This document shows positions 1 to 6,099 of a stretch of DNA of 6,099 nucleotides, in pieces. Source of the stretch: Deltaproteobacteria bacterium (GTDB taxonomy: Bacteria > Desulfobacterota > Binatia > DP-6); the NCBI GenBank assembly GCA_005879245.1, contig VBLA01000155.1, positions 1-6,099 of the forward strand. Direction: 5' to 3'. A model generated the notes under the pieces. It was given only the letters and a program-made list of their open reading frames with translations. It searched no databases and was not told where the DNA came from. The position numbers were made by a program, and so were the translations under genes. Within the stretch, counting starts at the first letter, position 1; each line of letters starts with the position of its first letter.

Positions 1-597
1 GAGGTGCCACTTGCCTATGATCGCGGTCTGGTAGCCCTGCCGCCGGAGCACCTCCGCGAGCGTCACCTCCGAGAGCGGGAGCCCCTGCTGGACGATGTCC
101 TCGAAGCGCGGAAACGCGATCAGGTCGGCGACCCGGAAGTCGTCGGTCGCGAGGAAGTACTTGAAGAGGTAGTACTCGAGGCGGTTCCGCGGGTAGCGCT
201 CGTGCGGCTGGATCTCGTGGCCGAAGCGTTGCTGGTAGCGCCCCGTCATCAAGCCCGCGCGAGAGGGGCTGCAGATCGGCGACGTGATGTAGCCCTCGGA
301 GCAGGTGGCGCCCTCGTGGCCGAGGGTATCGATGCGAGGGGTCGCGACCCGCCCCCCGTAGAGCGAGATGTCCGTCTTCCCCAGGTCGTCGGCCAGGATG
401 ATGACGATGTTCGGTCGCTGGGTGGGCGTCTCCCGCGGCGGCGTGGCCAGATAGCGCTCGCGCGCGCGGATCTTCGCCTCGTCGACGACGATGTGGAAGC
501 GCCCGCTCGAGAGCGGATAGAGGAGGTAGCCGAGCGCCGCGGCAAGAATCACCAGCAGCGAGAGCACGCGCGCAGGGCTGTGCCGGCCGTCAAGCAC
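1..597 (-). CDS. Type I sulfatase, membrane-anchored, N-terminal part (C-terminus beyond window)
   Basis: Likely hydrolyses a sulfate ester (or a related phosphate/phosphonate ester) outside the cytoplasm; the substrate cannot be told. The 199 visible residues hold the N-terminal hallmarks of the formylglycine-dependent sulfatase family: PNIVIILADD (metal-binding Asp70-Asp71), the modification motif CSPSR (Cys109 to Arg113, codon for Cys at 271-273) and the motif GKWHL (Lys196, His198) exactly at the window edge. The cysteine-type CxPxR motif needs a formylglycine-generating enzyme or an anaerobic sulfatase-maturing enzyme, neither of which is in the window. Residues 9-29 form one hydrophobic helix, best read as an uncleaved anchor. 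I chose GTG at 597: GGGAGGG (610-616) lies 12 bases upstream, rather far, and the next GTG (567) would cut into the helix. The rest of the catalytic domain lies left of base 1. It is divergent from the amine oxidase. The family call is firm; the start is less so. Confidence 0.93.
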   Translation of the reverse strand, partial: MLDGRHSPARVLSLLVILAAALGYLLYPLSSGRFHIVVDEAKIRARERYLATPPRETPTQRPNIVIILADDLGKTDISLYGGRVATPRIDTLGHEGATCSEGYITSPICSPSRAGLMTGRYQQRFGHEIQPHERYPRNRLEYYLFKYFLATDDFRVADLIAFPRFEDIVQQGLPLSEVTLAEVLRRQGYQTAIIGKWHL

Positions 598-746
598 GCC
601 CGGGCGTGGCCCTCCCGGCTTATTCCGCGCCGAATCCCCCGTCGTCCGATACCGGACTCCCCCGCAGGGCGCACCCGCGCCACGGCGGCGACGCGCTATG
701 GTCACCTGCTCCCTGGTCGAGCCCGCAGCACTGGCAAGGAGGCAAG
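598..746. promoter_or_regulatory. Divergent intergenic region between sulfatase and amine oxidase
   Basis: These 149 bases separate two divergently transcribed genes, so both promoters should lie here unless the sulfatase starts further upstream. I could not identify a convincing -35/-10 pair on either strand. A 12-base imperfect palindrome (TCCGATACCGGA, 645-656) is the only symmetric element I noticed, and it is too short to call an operator. Only the ribosome binding sites at the two ends are clear. Confidence 0.5.
736..742 (+). promoter_or_regulatory. Ribosome binding site of the amine oxidase
   Basis: AAGGAGG is a near-perfect Shine-Dalgarno sequence four bases before the ATG at 747. 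It decides the start: the frame stays open to an earlier ATG at 606, but that ATG has no such site, and the extra 47 residues would bury the twin-arginine signal. Confidence 0.88.
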
Positions 747-2228
747 ATGGCGAAGAAGGGGATCACGCGTCGCGGCCTGCTCGGCGGAGCGGCGGCCACC
801 GCGGCGTTCGCGGCGCTGCCGAGGTCCACTCAGGCGGCGGGGCGCTCGGCCGACGTCATCGTCATCGGTGCAGGGCTTGCGGGGCTCACGGCAGCGCGTG
901 AGATCGCGCAGGCCGGCCGGTCGGTCATCGTCCTCGAGGCCCGGAACCGGGTCGGCGGTCGTGTCCTCAACCATGCGCTCGGCAGTGGTGGCTACACCGA
1001 GCTGGGCGGGATGTTCACCGGACCGACGCAGGATCACATCCAGGCCCTCGCCACCGAGGTGGGCATCGGCACGTTCCCGACCTACAACACCGGCAACAAC
1101 GTCTTCGTCGGCGGGGGCGGTCGACGCGAAGAGTTCCCCAACAACACGCCGTTCGGCACGGCGCCACCCGACCCCGTCGTGGCGCCGGACATCGCGCTGG
1201 CGGTCACCCTGCTCGATCAGATGTCGCAGAGCGTCCCCGTCGACACGCCCTGGACGTCTGCCAGCGCCGAGCAGTGGGATCGCCAGACGCTCGACACCTG
1301 GCTCCGCTCGAATACGAGCGGGAGCGACGAGTTCATGGCCGTCACGTCGGCGGCCACGGAGGCGATCTTCGGCAGCGAGCCACGCGAGCTCTCTCTCCTC
1401 TACACGCTCTTCTACATCGCCGCCTCGGGAAACGAGCAGAATCCGGGGACGTTCGAGCGCAACTTCAACACCGCCGGCGGCGCGCAGGAGAGCCGCTTCG
1501 TCGGGGGCGCCCAGATGGTTCCCCTCCAGGTCGCGGCCCAGCTCGGAGCGCGGGTCCTGCTGAACCAGCCGGTGCATCGCATCGACCAGTCGTCAACGGG
1601 CCCCGTGACCGTCTACTCCGGCCGCCACTTCCGGGCGTTCGGGCAACGTGTGATCGTTGCCATTCCGCCCACCCTCGCGGGACGCATCGAGTACGACCCG
1701 CCGCTCCCCCCGCTCCGCGATCAGCTCATGCAGCACATGCCGCAAGGGACCCTCATGAAGTTCGAGGCGATCTACGACACGCCCTTCTGGCGCGCCGCCG
1801 GCCTCACGGGCCAGGCCGTCAGCGAGACCGGCCCGATCAAGGTCACCTTCGACACGTCGCCGGCCGATGGCAGCTTCGGGGTCCTGATGGGCTTCATCGG
1901 CGGGCACGAGGCCAGGGTGTGGGAGAACCGGCAGGAGGGCGAACGCCAGGCCGCGGCCTTGCAGAACCTCGCGACCTACTTCGGGAACCAGGCGCTCAGC
2001 CCGCGCGAGATCGTGGAGTTCAACTGGTCCACCGAGGTCTGGAACCGCGGGTGTCCGGTGGCCGTGCTCGCGCCGGGAACGCTGATCGACTTCGGCGCCG
2101 CGCTGCGAGAGCCGGTCGGGCGCATCCACTGGGCCGGCACCGAGACGTCCACCTACTGGAACGGCTACATGGACGGCGCGGTGCGCTCGGGCGAGCGGGC
2201 GGCCGCGGAGGTGCTCGCCCTGCTCTAG
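747..2228 (+). CDS. Tat-exported flavin monoamine oxidase (FAD-dependent amine oxidase)
   Basis: Predicted to oxidise a primary amine to the aldehyde with release of ammonia and H2O2, using FAD; the substrate is unknown. The 493-residue length is usual for the family. A twin-arginine signal opens the protein (TRRGLLG, residues 7-13, then an Ala-rich stretch to about residue 31), so a folded, FAD-loaded enzyme is probably exported. The FAD-binding Rossmann motif is GAGLAGLTAA (41-50), with Glu64 in VLEAR for the ribose and the following RVGGR. Further family blocks are GGMFTGPTQ (87-95), IPPTL (306-310), Lys338 in GTLMKF (aligned by eye with the flavin-facing lysine of MAO) and the C-terminal GTETSTYWNGYMDG. 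Cys436 aligns with the cysteine that carries covalent FAD in human MAO, and Tyr474 with an aromatic-cage tyrosine; both are 38 residues apart, as in MAO-B. Pro437 replaces the other cage tyrosine. Putrescine, tyramine or polyamine oxidase are all possible. Confidence 0.93.
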   Translation: MAKKGITRRGLLGGAAATAAFAALPRSTQAAGRSADVIVIGAGLAGLTAAREIAQAGRSVIVLEARNRVGGRVLNHALGSGGYTELGGMFTGPTQDHIQALATEVGIGTFPTYNTGNNVFVGGGGRREEFPNNTPFGTAPPDPVVAPDIALAVTLLDQMSQSVPVDTPWTSASAEQWDRQTLDTWLRSNTSGSDEFMAVTSAATEAIFGSEPRELSLLYTLFYIAASGNEQNPGTFERNFNTAGGAQESRFVGGAQMVPLQVAAQLGARVLLNQPVHRIDQSSTGPVTVYSGRHFRAFGQRVIVAIPPTLAGRIEYDPPLPPLRDQLMQHMPQGTLMKFEAIYDTPFWRAAGLTGQAVSETGPIKVTFDTSPADGSFGVLMGFIGGHEARVWENRQEGERQAAALQNLATYFGNQALSPREIVEFNWSTEVWNRGCPVAVLAPGTLIDFGAALREPVGRIHWAGTETSTYWNGYMDGAVRSGERAAAEVLALL

Positions 2229-2270
2229 CGCCCCCGTCGGTTCCAAGGCGCATCGTCCTCCGAGGGCGGG

Positions 2271-2296
2271 CAGGAGGCGCGCGAAGACGCCTCCTG
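2271..2296 (+). terminator. Perfect 9-bp hairpin between amine oxidase and small membrane gene
   Basis: CAGGAGGCG (2271-2279) pairs perfectly with CGCCTCCTG (2288-2296) around the eight-base loop CGCGAAGA. It begins 43 bases after the amine oxidase stop and ends 15 bases before the next ATG. No run of T follows, so it is not a textbook intrinsic terminator. It may be an attenuating or mRNA-stabilising structure after the oxidase gene, or a control element in the leader of the next gene. The pairing is plain; the role is inferred. Confidence 0.5.
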
Positions 2297-2311
2297 TGCT
2301 ACGGGGAGAGG

Positions 2312-2677
2312 ATGGGATACGCCTCGGCGCTTCGGGCGTTCTGCTGGATCGGAGCCGTGGTCGACGCCCTGGCAGTGGTTGCCCTCCTCTCCCCCGCGGT
2401 GTCCCGTGGGATGCTCGGCGTCGACGTGCCCCCCACGGCGCTTCTCTATGCGATGCGGACCGGGGCGAGCCGGCGTCCCCTGGAGCGGCGCGCAGCCGTG
2501 TTCCTCACCGTCGTCCCGGTCATCCTCGGATTCTTGGCCACCGAAGTCGTCGGCGTCCGCGAGGGTTTCCTTCCGGCGCCAAATGCCTCGCCCCTCCTCG
2601 GCCTGCAAGCGCCCCTCGGAGTGTTCGGCCTCCGGGCCTGGCGTCGCGCCATCACCGGCGAGCGGAAGGCTGCATGA
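2312..2677 (+). CDS. Small integral membrane protein of unknown function
   Basis: A 121-residue protein without a recognised function. Hydrophobic stretches at residues 10-33 and 61-83 look like membrane helices, and 95-110 could be a third. A basic patch, SRRPLERR (53-60), precedes the second helix, and the C-terminus is basic (RAWRRAITGERKAA), which suggests that these ends face the cytoplasm. The sequence resembles, from memory, a group of uncharacterised bacterial membrane proteins that carry a further helix between GAS and RRPLERR; that helix seems to be absent here. The ATG at 2312 has GGAG at 2305-2308, three bases upstream, which is a tight spacing. The stop overlaps the next gene's start as ATGA (2674-2677), a sign of translational coupling. 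Codon bias and composition support a real gene. Confidence 0.68.
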   Translation: MGYASALRAFCWIGAVVDALAVVALLSPAVSRGMLGVDVPPTALLYAMRTGASRRPLERRAAVFLTVVPVILGFLATEVVGVREGFLPAPNASPLLGLQAPLGVFGLRAWRRAITGERKAA

Positions 2678-3510
2678 ATCACCGCGCTGCGCCTCCCTCC
2701 GAGGAGCCCCTGGGGGTGACCCGCGAGGACGCGGTCGCCACGCTCTGGCTCAACCGTCCGGCGAAGCGAAACGCGGTCACGCTGGCGATGTGGCAGGGCA
2801 TCGCGCGCCTGGTCGGCGAGCTCGCCGACGACCCGTCGGTGCGGGTCCTGGTCGTGCGTGGGGCGGGCGATCACTTCTGCGCCGGCGCCGACATCGCCCA
2901 GCTGGCCGCGCTCGCCGACCCCGCCCGCGGCGCCGCGTACCGGGAGGCGAACCGGACCGCCGAGGACGCACTCGCGACCTTCCCGAAGCCGAGCGTCGCC
3001 GTCGTGCAGGGCTTCTGCATCGGCGGGGGCTGCGAGATCGCCGTCGCCTGTGACCTGCGCATCGTCGAGCGCGGCGCCCGCTTCGGGATCACGCCGGCGC
3101 GCCTCGGCATCGTTTACCCTGCCTTCGCGGTCGAGCGGGTTGTGAAGTTGATCGGTGCCGCCGCCACCAAGTACCTGCTCTATTCGGCGGAGCTCGTCGA
3201 TGCGGAGCGAGCCCTGCGGATCGGCTTGGTCGACGAGGTTCACGATCCGGGCGGGCTCGAGGAACGGGCCGGCGCCTTCAGCACGACCCTGGCCGGGCTG
3301 TCGCTGCTCACCCAACGTGCGGCGAAGGAGATGGTCGCCGCGGTGGTCGACCACGGTGCGATCGACGCCGAGCTCGCCCGTACGTGGGAGCGCGAAGCGC
3401 AGGCCGGCCCGGACGTCGCGGAAGGCATCCGCGCCTTCACCGAGCAAGAGCGACCCCGCTTCACCTGGACCACCCGCCGGGAGCGCTCGACGCGTACCGG
3501 GGAGCGATAG
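2674..3510 (+). CDS. Enoyl-CoA hydratase/isomerase superfamily protein
   Basis: A 278-residue crotonase-fold enzyme acting on a CoA thioester in the cytoplasm. Both oxyanion-hole segments are present: HFCAGADI (67-74) and GFCIGGGCEIAVACDLR (113-129). Glu121 matches one of the two catalytic glutamates of classical hydratases (Glu144 of rat mitochondrial enzyme). The second (Glu164) is missing: the region reads FGITPARLGIVYP (137-149), with Pro or Ala where PE is expected. That form recalls methylmalonyl-CoA decarboxylase-like and other divergent members, so isomerase, decarboxylase or another activity is as likely as hydration. The C-terminal block EGIRAFTEQERPRF is typical of the family. GGAAGG (2664-2669) sits four bases before the ATG, inside the upstream gene, and the ATGA overlap implies coupled translation. 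The family call is sure; the reaction is not. Confidence 0.93.
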   Translation: MNHRAAPPSEEPLGVTREDAVATLWLNRPAKRNAVTLAMWQGIARLVGELADDPSVRVLVVRGAGDHFCAGADIAQLAALADPARGAAYREANRTAEDALATFPKPSVAVVQGFCIGGGCEIAVACDLRIVERGARFGITPARLGIVYPAFAVERVVKLIGAAATKYLLYSAELVDAERALRIGLVDEVHDPGGLEERAGAFSTTLAGLSLLTQRAAKEMVAAVVDHGAIDAELARTWEREAQAGPDVAEGIRAFTEQERPRFTWTTRRERSTRTGER

Positions 3511-3517
3511 TGTCTGA

Positions 3518-3546
3518 CGGCCGTCGGGAGGAGCCCCGAACGGCCG
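3518..3546. terminator. Hairpin in the convergent gap, possible bidirectional terminator
   Basis: CGGCCGTCGGG (3518-3528) pairs with CCCGAACGGCCG (3535-3546) around the loop AGGAGC, giving 11 base pairs with one bulged A. It fills almost all of the 38-base gap between two converging genes, which is where a shared terminator would be expected. Neither flank has a T run in the direction of transcription, so termination without Rho is uncertain. Confidence 0.55.
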
Positions 3547-3548
3547 GC

Positions 3549-3980
3549 CTAGCCGCCCCCTTCGTCGCCGAACACTGGCGTCCAGCGCGCTCGACGGCGC
3601 GCCCGACGCTCCGTCGCGTCCTCGGCCGAATAGTCCATCGCGTCGGGGCTTGCGGTGAGGTCGGCGCGCGCGTCGAATGAATTCAGGTTGACGACGCCGT
3701 AGCGGCGGCCGCCCTCCTCCATGACCGCGCCGACGTAGACGCCGCAGCCGGCACAGAGAAGAAAATCGGCCGTGCGGGTGGCGAAGCGGTAGCGCAGCAG
3801 TGCGGCGGGGTCGCGGACCGCGAAGCGGAGAGTGCCAGCCGGGTCCGAGCTTCCGAGCGCCCCCTGCTTCCGGCAGAACGTGCACTGGCACGCGCGCACC
3901 GGGAGCTGCGCGGCCGCGAGGCGGCTCGTCAGCGTCCAGCGCATGTTGCCGCAGTGGCAACCGCCTTCGTGTGTGTACAT
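3549..3980 (-). CDS. GFA-family (glutathione-dependent formaldehyde-activating/CENP-V-like) zinc protein
   Basis: A 143-residue protein with the complete cysteine pattern of the GFA fold: CHC (Cys8, Cys10), CQCTFC (Cys31, Cys33, Cys36) and CAGC (Cys76, Cys79), seven cysteines that bind two zinc ions in the structurally known member. The family is named after a Paracoccus protein linked to formaldehyde and glutathione adduct formation, but most members have no proven reaction, so a role in aldehyde or thiol chemistry is only a suggestion. The length is normal, and there is no signal peptide or membrane segment, so it is cytoplasmic. The C-terminus is strongly basic (ERRARRRARW, 124-133), a feature often seen near the end of this family. 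The ATG at 3980 has only a weak purine stretch (GAGCGAGGG) upstream. It lies 39 bases after the kinase stop on the same strand, so co-transcription is likely. Confidence 0.92.
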   Translation of the reverse strand: MYTHEGGCHCGNMRWTLTSRLAAAQLPVRACQCTFCRKQGALGSSDPAGTLRFAVRDPAALLRYRFATRTADFLLCAGCGVYVGAVMEEGGRRYGVVNLNSFDARADLTASPDAMDYSAEDATERRARRRARWTPVFGDEGGG

Positions 3981-4019
3981 GGCGCCGGCCCTCGCTCTAC
4001 GACGCCGACGGCCACCGCA

Positions 4020-6099
4020 TCAATGGAGCCGCAGGCCCTGCGGAGGCGTCGCCGTCGGCGACAGCCGAGCGACGAGGCTCTCGAGAGTCTCCGGGTTCAC
4101 CGGCTTCACGAGGTGGTGGTCGAAGCCGGCTCCGAGCGCACGCTGCCGATCCTCGTCGCGCCCATAGCCCGTGAGGGCCACCAGCACCACGTGGCGGAGA
4201 GCGGGGTCCTGACGTACTCGACGAGCCACCTCGTAGCCGTCGATTCCCGGCAGTCCGATGTCTACCAGCATGACGTCGGGCGGGTCCGCCCGGGCTGCTT
4301 CCAGCGCGGCGGAACCGTGGTGCACCATACGGGCGCGATGCCCGAGCAGCTCCAGCAACATCATCAAGCTCTCCCCCGCGTCCCCGTTGTCCTCGACGAG
4401 GAGGACCCGCGCACACGCCCGCTCCGCCCCCTCACTCGACACCGCGTCCTCCCGCCCGGGAAGAACGGTCGGCAGGCGCACCACGAACTCCGCGCCCTTC
4501 CCGATGCCGTCGCTGTGCGCTTCGACGCGGCCGCCATGCAGGTCCACGAGCCGCTTCACGACGGTCAAGCCGACGCCGAGCCCGCCCTGCGCCCGGTCCA
4601 GACCGCGGTCGGCCTGTGCGAACAAGTCGAAGACGCGCGGCAACATGTCGGGCCCAATGCCGATGCCGTTGTCCCGCACCCGCAGCGCCACCTCATCCTT
4701 CTGGCGCTCGACGATCACGTCGATCCGCCCGCCTGGCTCCGTGTACTTCGCCGCGTTCGAGATGAGATTGGCGACGACCTGCTCCAGGCGCGTCGAGTCC
4801 CCCTCGACGTGCGCGTCGTGAGGAGGCAGCTGAACGCTGATCGTGTGCGCCCGTTCGTCAATCAGCTGACGCACGCTCTCGACGGCGCGCTCCACGATGG
4901 TGGCGATCGGTAGCCGCTGCGTGCGGAGCGCGATCCTCCCCTGCGTGATACGCGCCACGTCCAGGAGGTCATCGACCAGTCGTGCGAGTTGATCGGCTCC
5001 CCGGCCCGCGATGTCGAGCGCACTGACCTGGCGCGACGGATCGAGTCTCGCGGTCACGATCGCGTTCCGCACGGCGGAGAGGGGATTTCGTAACTCGTGG
5101 CCCAGCATGGCCAGGAACTCGTCCTTGGCGCGGCTCCCCGCCTCGGCCTCGGCACGGGCATTCCGCTCTGCCTCGTAGAGCCGCGCGTTTTGGATCGCGA
5201 TGGCGGCCTGCGCCGCGAGCCCGACCACGACGCGCTCCGCGTCGTCCGTGAACACCCCGGGCTCGGGGTGCCCGAGGAAGAGCCCGCCCAGGACCTCGCT
5301 GGTGCGCCCCCGCACGGGGACCGCCAGGTAGCTCCTGACCGGCAGGCGCCCCATCGGCGTGCCGCGGTGAGGCACGTTCCTCCCGTAACGCGGGTCCTTC
5401 GTCACGTCGTCGAGGCGTACGACGCCTTGCCCCGCGAACGTGGGGGTGAACAGCGGCGTGCCAAACTGCTCGAACGCCTCCTGCGGCGCACCCGAGCGCG
5501 TGTAGAGGTAGTGGCCGCCCTGGTCGTCGGTCGCGTTGTAGAAGAAGGCCCCGAACTGGGCACCCGACAGCTGCGTGGCCGTGTCGGTGAGGGTCTGGAG
5601 CAACCGCTGGAGGTCGAGCTCGGCCGAGAGGATCCGCCCCATCGCGTAGAGGGTCATCAGCTCGCGCAGCGTTTTCTGGCGAGCCGCCTCGGCTTCCTTC
5701 CGTTGGCCCATCTCGGTTTCGAGCGCCTGGGCCTTCTGCGGCAGGTGCGTGACCACACGAAGACGCTCGTCCGGGCTGGCCAGTGCAGGGTAGCTCTCGG
5801 CCGGGACGACCTCCGAGTGCTCTCCGCAAACCCTGAGGAACAACGTTCCGTCGCCTTCGCCACCGAAGGCGGCGATCGGATAGCCGCAGAGCAGCGAGAA
5901 CGACCGCCGGTCGGCGAGGGCGTCCCACAATTCCTCGAGACGTATGGTGGCTTCACGCTTCCCGTCCGCCCAGAGCAGCGCGACCATCTCGCCGAAGGCA
6001 TGCACGCGCGGATGGCCGCCGGCTGCCCGCGCAATGACATCGCCGACCACCGTCTCGAACAGCTCGGCATCCGGCCACCCATCGATCAGCACCTGCGAG
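4020..6099 (-). CDS. Hybrid sensor histidine kinase, MEDS-GAF-HisKA-HATPase-REC, N-terminus beyond window
   Basis: Senses an unknown signal and autophosphorylates on His, then passes the phosphate to its own receiver. Numbered from the GTG at 6092: residues 1-76 are the C-terminal half of a MEDS domain (ligand sensing, as in DcmR; FGEMVALLW and RLEELWDALADRRSFSLLC); 118-160 a likely coiled coil; about 160-305 a GAF domain; 323-385 the HisKA dimerisation domain with His332 in GHELRNPL; 430-541 the ATPase (N box NLISNAAKY, DNGIGIG, GGLGVGLT); 561-680 a receiver with acidic pocket Glu567-Asp568, phosphoacceptor Asp611 (codon 4260-4262), Thr641 and Lys663. All catalytic residues are present. No membrane helix is visible, so the kinase is probably soluble. 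There is no output domain after the receiver, so a separate phosphotransfer or response partner is expected. The frame is open to the window edge and the MEDS domain is only half present, so the real start lies beyond 6099. Confidence 0.95.
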   Translation of the reverse strand, partial: SQVLIDGWPDAELFETVVGDVIARAAGGHPRVHAFGEMVALLWADGKREATIRLEELWDALADRRSFSLLCGYPIAAFGGEGDGTLFLRVCGEHSEVVPAESYPALASPDERLRVVTHLPQKAQALETEMGQRKEAEAARQKTLRELMTLYAMGRILSAELDLQRLLQTLTDTATQLSGAQFGAFFYNATDDQGGHYLYTRSGAPQEAFEQFGTPLFTPTFAGQGVVRLDDVTKDPRYGRNVPHRGTPMGRLPVRSYLAVPVRGRTSEVLGGLFLGHPEPGVFTDDAERVVVGLAAQAAIAIQNARLYEAERNARAEAEAGSRAKDEFLAMLGHELRNPLSAVRNAIVTARLDPSRQVSALDIAGRGADQLARLVDDLLDVARITQGRIALRTQRLPIATIVERAVESVRQLIDERAHTISVQLPPHDAHVEGDSTRLEQVVANLISNAAKYTEPGGRIDVIVERQKDEVALRVRDNGIGIGPDMLPRVFDLFAQADRGLDRAQGGLGVGLTVVKRLVDLHGGRVEAHSDGIGKGAEFVVRLPTVLPGREDAVSSEGAERACARVLLVEDNGDAGESLMMLLELLGHRARMVHHGSAALEAARADPPDVMLVDIGLPGIDGYEVARRVRQDPALRHVVLVALTGYGRDEDRQRALGAGFDHHLVKPVNPETLESLVARLSPTATPPQGLRLH

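Noticed and set aside
645..656. Imperfect palindrome TCCGATACCGGA as an operator between the divergent genes
   Set aside because: Short, with a mismatched pair, and of a kind expected by chance in GC-rich DNA.
606..746. Longer amine oxidase starting at ATG 606
   Set aside because: No ribosome binding site, composition unlike a signal, and it would put 47 residues before a good twin-arginine signal that has its own AAGGAGG site.
4..1563. A 519-codon open frame on the plus strand over the sulfatase and the start of the amine oxidase
   Set aside because: Low-complexity Arg/Ala/Ser composition; opposite to or out of frame with two genes that carry clear family motifs.
2446..3960. A 504-codon open frame on the minus strand opposite the membrane protein and hydratase-like genes
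   Set aside because: It is Arg/Gly/Pro-rich, matches no family I know, and runs across two well-supported genes and the convergent gap; long open antisense frames are common in DNA this rich in GC.
3954..4913. A 319-codon plus-strand open frame opposite the kinase
   Set aside because: It mirrors the receiver and ATPase coding sequence and has no recognisable domain.
6090..6092. GTG at 6092 as the start of the kinase
   Set aside because: The frame continues to the window edge, the MEDS domain would begin halfway, and only seven bases remain upstream to judge a binding site.
1..6099. tRNA/rRNA genes, CRISPR repeats, insertion sequences, attachment sites
   Set aside because: None was seen: no repeated spacer pattern, transposase-like protein, cloverleaf-like segment or flanking terminal repeats; coding genes fill nearly all of the window.

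Overview
The window is a very GC-rich stretch of bacterial chromosome. Codons are strongly biased to G or C in the third position, and long open frames appear on the non-coding strands as a side effect. Six protein-coding genes are supported, two of them cut by the window edges. I saw no RNA gene, insertion sequence, CRISPR array or attachment site. Gene content (MEDS-type hybrid sensor kinase, Tat-exported flavin amine oxidase, membrane-anchored sulfatase) fits an environmental Gram-negative-type bacterium, such as a high-GC soil or groundwater proteobacterium or a Rokubacteria-like lineage. The sequence alone does not fix the taxon.

Layout: (1) 1-597, minus strand: N-terminal part of a type I sulfatase with a membrane anchor, running off the left edge. 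(2) 598-746: divergent intergenic region. (3) 747-2228, plus: flavin monoamine oxidase with a twin-arginine signal. (4) 2229-2311: short gap with a perfect 9-bp hairpin. (5) 2312-2677, plus: small membrane protein of unknown function. Its stop codon overlaps the start of (6) 2674-3510, plus: an enoyl-CoA hydratase/isomerase superfamily protein that lacks one of the two classical catalytic glutamates. (7) 3511-3548: convergent gap filled by an 11-bp hairpin with one bulge. (8) 3549-3980, minus: a GFA-family zinc protein with all seven cysteines. (9) 4020-6099, minus: a hybrid histidine kinase (MEDS - coiled coil - GAF - HisKA - HATPase - receiver) whose N-terminus lies beyond the right edge.

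How the genes may work together: the plus-strand genes 747-3510 could form one transcript, with the last two translationally coupled; the kinase and the GFA gene could form a two-gene minus-strand transcript. The sulfatase and amine oxidase are both predicted to act outside the cytoplasm, and they face away from each other across a shared promoter region. A link between aldehyde release by the oxidase and the GFA family (named for a formaldehyde-related member) is only an idea. Nothing here proves a new system. The points most worth a second look are the apparent loss of a membrane helix in the small protein, the altered active site of the hydratase-like enzyme, and the kinase-GFA pair.
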